Part shown: in pieces, positions 60,477 to 64,000 of the stretch
How the letters are laid out: each line of letters starts with the position of its first letter
How positions within the stretch are numbered: the stretch's first letter is position 1
Assembly (NCBI GenBank): GCA_910589655.1
Contig: CAJUTJ010000093.1
Span: 27,121 to 91,120 of the forward strand
DNA: 64,000 bases
Direction of reading: 5' to 3'
Source of the DNA: an uncultured Acetatifactor sp.
GTDB lineage: Bacteria > Bacillota > Clostridia > Lachnospirales > Lachnospiraceae
The notes under the pieces: model-generated
The model's database searches: none
What the model saw: the letters and a program-made list of their open reading frames with translations, nothing else
Told to the model about the DNA's origin: nothing
Made by a program: the position numbers and the translations under genes

Positions 60477-61969
60477 TTATCCATTGCCTCTTTCCGCTTC
60501 CGATAAGCTGTCAGCCCGATTATCAGCGCCATATCAATCACAATCACCACCACAAGGGAACTCATACCGTAAAAAATACCGGCGCTTTCCGCAATCCTGC
60601 CAATGACAGAGGGCATCAATATAGATCCAAGGCTTGCAATGGTCAGCATAAAGCTCCATGACAGCGGATACTTTTGAATCAGCTTTCCTGCAAAAGATAC
60701 CGTGGTAGGGTAAATTCCTGCCATACTATAACCAAAGCCCATAATACCTATTACAATCTGCGGTGTGGTTCTGCCGGTGATCAGGACGAGAAAGAACACT
60801 ATCAGCCCGATTCCCATCACGCGCAGCAGCTTTGTTTTTTCCAGTCTTGTAGACAAATAAGCCGTAGTCAGCCTTCCCGCCAGAATCATGATCCACTGAA
60901 CGCTTGCCATAATCTGGGACAATGACGGATTCAGCAGACCTGTATCCTTAAAATAAGTAACCAGCCATCCGATAACACCCTGTTCCACGCACAAGTAAAA
61001 AAACAGCGTGGCCGTACATAAAATAAACATGGGTTCCCCGAAAAAGCTCCCTGACCTTTTACCGTCCTTCCCCACACCTGTGCTGTCTTCTGTTTTCCTG
61101 CCGCTTGCTTTTCCTTCCTCACTTTCTCTGTGGCCATCTATTCTATTCACATTTTCTCTGCTGCAATTTATCCTGTCCGCATTTTCTCTTCCGCCATCTA
61201 TCCTGTCCGCATTTTCTCTTCCGCAATTTATCCTGTCCGCATTTTCTCTTCCGCCATCTATCCTGTCCGCATTTTCTCTTCCGCAATTTACCCTGTCCGC
61301 ATTTTCTCTTCCGCCATCTATTCTGTCCGTATTTTCTCTATTGCCGCTCTCCGCACCCTCTCTTTCTCCGTCCCTGTGGACTTTCTCCATGAGCTGCGGC
61401 ATTTCGTCCACGGGCATGGCACGATAGAGAAGCCAGCTTAAAATACCCATTGCCAGCATGAAGACGCAGGCTATCCTCCAACGTCCTACGGCTCCTGCCG
61501 TCAAAACCGTCAGAAAAATAGGGAAAAGGAATGCCCCCACGGAAAACATGGCATGAAGCCCGTTCAGAATCCATGCTTGTCCGGGGGCAAGATTATTAAT
61601 TGTCATATTACTGAAATTGCTGGTAGCCCCTCTTGCCATACCTGTCAGAATAAATGCCAGTGCCAGACACACCGGATTTCCGCCGATTAGAATCATCAGA
61701 TAGGCAAGGGCATAGCTGGCATTAAACAGCAATATACTTTTCTTTCTGCCGATTTTCACAGCCAGCGCCCCAGCGAAAAAGCTGGAAAGCAGATTCCCCA
61801 CGGAATGCAGGCTGACCAACATGCCGCAGAAAGTATATTCCAGCCCTCTGGCATCACGGATAAAAGGCAGCAGCGAACCGATGGACAACGCCAGCATTCC
61901 GTTCATCATAAAGGTAATATAGCTGAGAATAAATTGCTGCTTCTTCCTTTTATTTTCAAAAAGCTCCAT
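60467..61969 (-). CDS. MFS transporter with expanded repeat loop
   Basis: A 500-residue carrier with twelve helices. The middle cytoplasmic loop (about 205-310) is greatly enlarged by about seven 10-residue units alternating GRENADRIDG and GRENADRINC, encoded by 30-bp DNA units at 61150-61340. The N half carries FAGALAVKIGRKKSILL (the MFS loop motif). The substrate is unknown; sugar or drug export are possible. GGAGG precedes the start at 7 nt. It shares a transcript with the two-component genes. Confidence 0.87.
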   Translation of the reverse strand: MELFENKRKKQQFILSYITFMMNGMLALSIGSLLPFIRDARGLEYTFCGMLVSLHSVGNLLSSFFAGALAVKIGRKKSILLFNASYALAYLMILIGGNPVCLALAFILTGMARGATSNFSNMTINNLAPGQAWILNGLHAMFSVGAFLFPIFLTVLTAGAVGRWRIACVFMLAMGILSWLLYRAMPVDEMPQLMEKVHRDGEREGAESGNRENTDRIDGGRENADRVNCGRENADRIDGGRENADRINCGRENADRIDGGRENADRINCSRENVNRIDGHRESEEGKASGRKTEDSTGVGKDGKRSGSFFGEPMFILCTATLFFYLCVEQGVIGWLVTYFKDTGLLNPSLSQIMASVQWIMILAGRLTTAYLSTRLEKTKLLRVMGIGLIVFFLVLITGRTTPQIVIGIMGFGYSMAGIYPTTVSFAGKLIQKYPLSWSFMLTIASLGSILMPSVIGRIAESAGIFYGMSSLVVVIVIDMALIIGLTAYRKRKEAMDKCM

Positions 61970-62032
61970 AACATGTCCTCCAATGAATCCTTATGATTCC
62001 TGTATTTCATATCAAATCAGCCCGGCAATCAC

Positions 62033-63709
62033 CTATTCCTGTCCTAAATCCCTGCATTCTTCTTTCAGCCGGAACCCGTCCTCTAACCGGCCTGTCCGAA
62101 GCTCAATCCGCTCCAGCATCCACAGATACGGTGTAGACGGAAAAAAGTGGTATCCTGCCGCGTCACCCGATTGGGGCACATAGATGATAAGCCCGTCCAG
62201 TTGTTCCTGATTGACGTCACAGTATGAATATTCCACCGGCCTTATCCAAGGGATTCCGCCATAAAAAGCCGTGGTTTTCAGCAGCAATGCCACCCCCGCC
62301 AGAACGATAACCGCCGCACATGCCTGCGGCAGCCGTGTTCCTTTCTGTCTTGCACAGAACTCCCCTGACAGCAATGCGGGAAGAACCCACAAATACACGG
62401 CTCCATACCGAATCAGCGGGGCGGAGACAAACCAGAAAATAAGACCGGCCGTACTAACCGCCAGCAGCTGCATTTTTTCCGTGTCTTTTTTACGTCTGAA
62501 ACATATTATCCCATATATGAGCACATAACAGATACATGCCATATTACATATAAACAAGACCTTGTATCCTACGGAAAGGCTGCGGAACCACTCCGGAAAC
62601 CAAAAGGAAAACGGTGCGTCGTAATTTTCTCTGGCCGTCATCCCCCGGGCCCAAGCCGTGATTTCCATACTGTCATCCCTCAGCATGGCCGCTGACATTT
62701 TCCAATCCACGTCAAACACGTCAATGGCGCTGAAGGGATATACTAAATATCCTGATATAATCACATTCCGGGCCAGAAACGGCAAAAGAATGATCACTCC
62801 GCCCCCTAAAAACAGTGCTATCTGCTTCCATCTTCTTTCGCGGAGAAAGCAGACAGCCGGATAAACCGCAAGCAGCACAATGATAGATGCGGAAAGCTTT
62901 AAGGCAGACGCCCATACGGCCAGAAGGCAGAGCACGCCATACTCCGTTATATCCTTGGAACCTTTTTCGGAAAGCTCACACCACTTAGCGCTGATATACA
63001 ATACCATAGATAATGCTGAAATATCGGAACCGGGCGACGAGATCTGCCATCTGTTCTCAAAAAAGCAGAGATAATACACAAGACATAATTTCAGCAAATC
63101 AGAGCTTTTTACCCGTTCCCCCTTAAATATGCCAAGACTTCCTATTGCATAGCACAGCATGACAAACACAATAAACCCATTCATGGTGTGCAGCGACTGG
63201 TTTACTAAAAATTCCAAGCTAAACAATGCCTGAAGACTGAAAAATGCGCTGTTATAAGCAAATCGGTTGTGAAGGTTCCCCAATCCTTTTACCACACCAA
63301 GCGATTCAATCCACCGGATGCTTTGGGCATGATAAAGGTCGGTATCGCTGTGAAAGGTACACTGTACCGTCAATATAAGGATAACAAAAGCCAGAAACAG
63401 AAAAAAGACCGGCCAATACCACTTGCTTCCATGCATCAGTCTGATGAAATATTCCCACAATCTCTTGCGCAGGAAACAAACGATTAACAGACAGATTATA
63501 AGGAGCAGGCCGGTGGATGCCCCCCCTACTTTGTAAAATAAGCTGAAAAATTGAGCATATACGGTGAGGGCACATAAGCCTGTCATCACATACAAATCCA
63601 ACCCCCGCTCTTTCTTTGCTTTTGAGGTAAAAATACACTCTAATACGGCGAATCCACATAAAAAAGCGGCGGCCCCGATCCATCCCCAGCTTAAAACTGC
63701 CAGCAGCAT
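62033..63709 (-). CDS. Large polytopic membrane protein (LIC_10190-like)
   Basis: A 558-residue protein with about 12-13 helices. FHSDTDLYHAQSIRWIESLG, then GLGNLHNRFAYNSAFFSLQALF resembles the LIC_10190 family of membrane proteins, whose layout is like glycosyltransferases using lipid-linked sugars (GT-C type). An Asp-containing first outer loop fits. The soluble C-terminus of about 75 residues is outside the membrane. Function unknown; a role in surface glycan assembly is possible. AAGGAG stands 8 nt before the ATG. Confidence 0.75.
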   Translation of the reverse strand: MLLAVLSWGWIGAAAFLCGFAVLECIFTSKAKKERGLDLYVMTGLCALTVYAQFFSLFYKVGGASTGLLLIICLLIVCFLRKRLWEYFIRLMHGSKWYWPVFFLFLAFVILILTVQCTFHSDTDLYHAQSIRWIESLGVVKGLGNLHNRFAYNSAFFSLQALFSLEFLVNQSLHTMNGFIVFVMLCYAIGSLGIFKGERVKSSDLLKLCLVYYLCFFENRWQISSPGSDISALSMVLYISAKWCELSEKGSKDITEYGVLCLLAVWASALKLSASIIVLLAVYPAVCFLRERRWKQIALFLGGGVIILLPFLARNVIISGYLVYPFSAIDVFDVDWKMSAAMLRDDSMEITAWARGMTARENYDAPFSFWFPEWFRSLSVGYKVLFICNMACICYVLIYGIICFRRKKDTEKMQLLAVSTAGLIFWFVSAPLIRYGAVYLWVLPALLSGEFCARQKGTRLPQACAAVIVLAGVALLLKTTAFYGGIPWIRPVEYSYCDVNQEQLDGLIIYVPQSGDAAGYHFFPSTPYLWMLERIELRTGRLEDGFRLKEECRDLGQE

Positions 63710-63956
63710 ATCTCTGTCTCCTTCTATAATTCGTTTCGAAAATACCCTGTTATCTTTCTCTCAGCATTACTACAACACAATACATAACCCCTGCATCGAA
63801 TTCCGGTAGTCTATTTTATCAAACTATTGTACTTCTTGCAATAATCCCTGCTGCCTCAAACAGGGTTGTTTCACGAAGCTCCTCAAACGATAGTATTCAT
63901 TATAGGCATACTGTGAATCAGGCTGGAGTCCGGCCTGTGATGACCGCCCTTACATT

Positions 63957-64000
63957 TTATCCCTCTACGGGAAGCTTCTGTCCGATAAAAAAGCGCAGAA
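63957..64000 (-). CDS. Possible 3' end of a gene entering from the right
   Basis: A minus-strand frame from the window edge reads LRFFIGQKLPVEG and stops at 63957. It could be the C-terminus of a gene whose body lies outside. Only 13 codons are visible. Sequence 63710-63956 shows no other gene. Confidence 0.3.
   Translation of the reverse strand, partial: LRFFIGQKLPVEG

Noticed and set aside
61008..61441. Long plus-strand frames rich in Ser, Phe and Pro
   Set aside because: They arise from the tandem repeats of the MFS gene on the other strand; repeats keep all frames open.

Overview
The window looks like a chromosomal segment of a gut-type anaerobic Firmicute, most likely of the Lachnospiraceae. 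Supporting signs are an AraC-controlled LplB/YtcP/lipoprotein sugar importer beside rhamnogalacturonan enzymes, an archaeal/eukaryotic-type prolyl-tRNA synthetase under a T-box, a MecA adaptor, a large ion-pump operon, strong GGAGG ribosome sites and many dispersed hairpin repeats. No tRNA, rRNA, CRISPR array, prophage or complete transposase gene was seen. Most genes are on the minus strand.

Layout. 1-757 is the 5' part of a membrane foldase gene, followed by an M3 oligoendopeptidase (828-2501) and a plus-strand membrane protein of unknown function. 3951-14701 is a rhamnogalacturonan-I locus: two permeases and a lipoprotein binding protein import oligosaccharides, an unsaturated rhamnogalacturonyl hydrolase (GH105), a CE12-type acetylesterase and a GH112 phosphorylase (probably galactosyl-rhamnose phosphorylase) dismantle them inside the cell, and a divergent AraC regulator probably controls the locus. 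14781-23092 holds unknown membrane proteins, a 2-isopropylmalate synthase fused to an AraC DNA-binding domain, a DUF1576-like membrane protein, an OxlT-like MFS carrier and an AAA/PD-(D/E)XK protein.

23433-33431 is a ten-gene Mrp/Mbh-like operon (E-F-G-DUF4040-B-C-D plus three more NuoL/MrpD-type subunits) with no hydrogenase or oxidoreductase partner. 33581-43164 holds housekeeping genes: a cytidylate-kinase-like protein, a RibD-C reductase, trmB-trxA-yitT, a D,D-carboxypeptidase, a 3'-5' exonuclease, an esterase and proS with its T-box. 43745-49924 holds a diguanylate cyclase, an ECF sigma operon with membrane proteins, an ArAE-like protein and a frameshifted leucine-rich-repeat gene. 50149-53851 holds a pseudouridine synthase, a MerR/YbjQ operon with a classic 19-bp-spacer promoter, and mecA coupled to an R2K-type ATP-grasp gene. 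54040-63709 holds a MacB-like ABC pair, a possible small RNA or toxin locus, a two-component system cotranscribed with an MFS carrier, and a polytopic membrane protein.

The most unusual content is between the genes. (i) A 133-134 bp MITE with 14-bp terminal inverted repeats occurs in two complete copies, each flanked by an 8-bp target duplication (one perfect, one 7/8). (ii) A roughly 54-bp repeat (called the P box here) recurs at least five times, always in the same orientation, with stem changes that preserve pairing and different flanking hairpins. (iii) A 63-65 bp tandem repeat upstream of the sigma gene keeps its flanks while its central hairpin is swapped, and similar hairpins precede the ribosome sites of several other genes. 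(iv) A 162-bp near-perfect hairpin occurs at 18135-18296. Several proteins also carry expanded in-frame tandem repeats in hydrophilic tails or loops.
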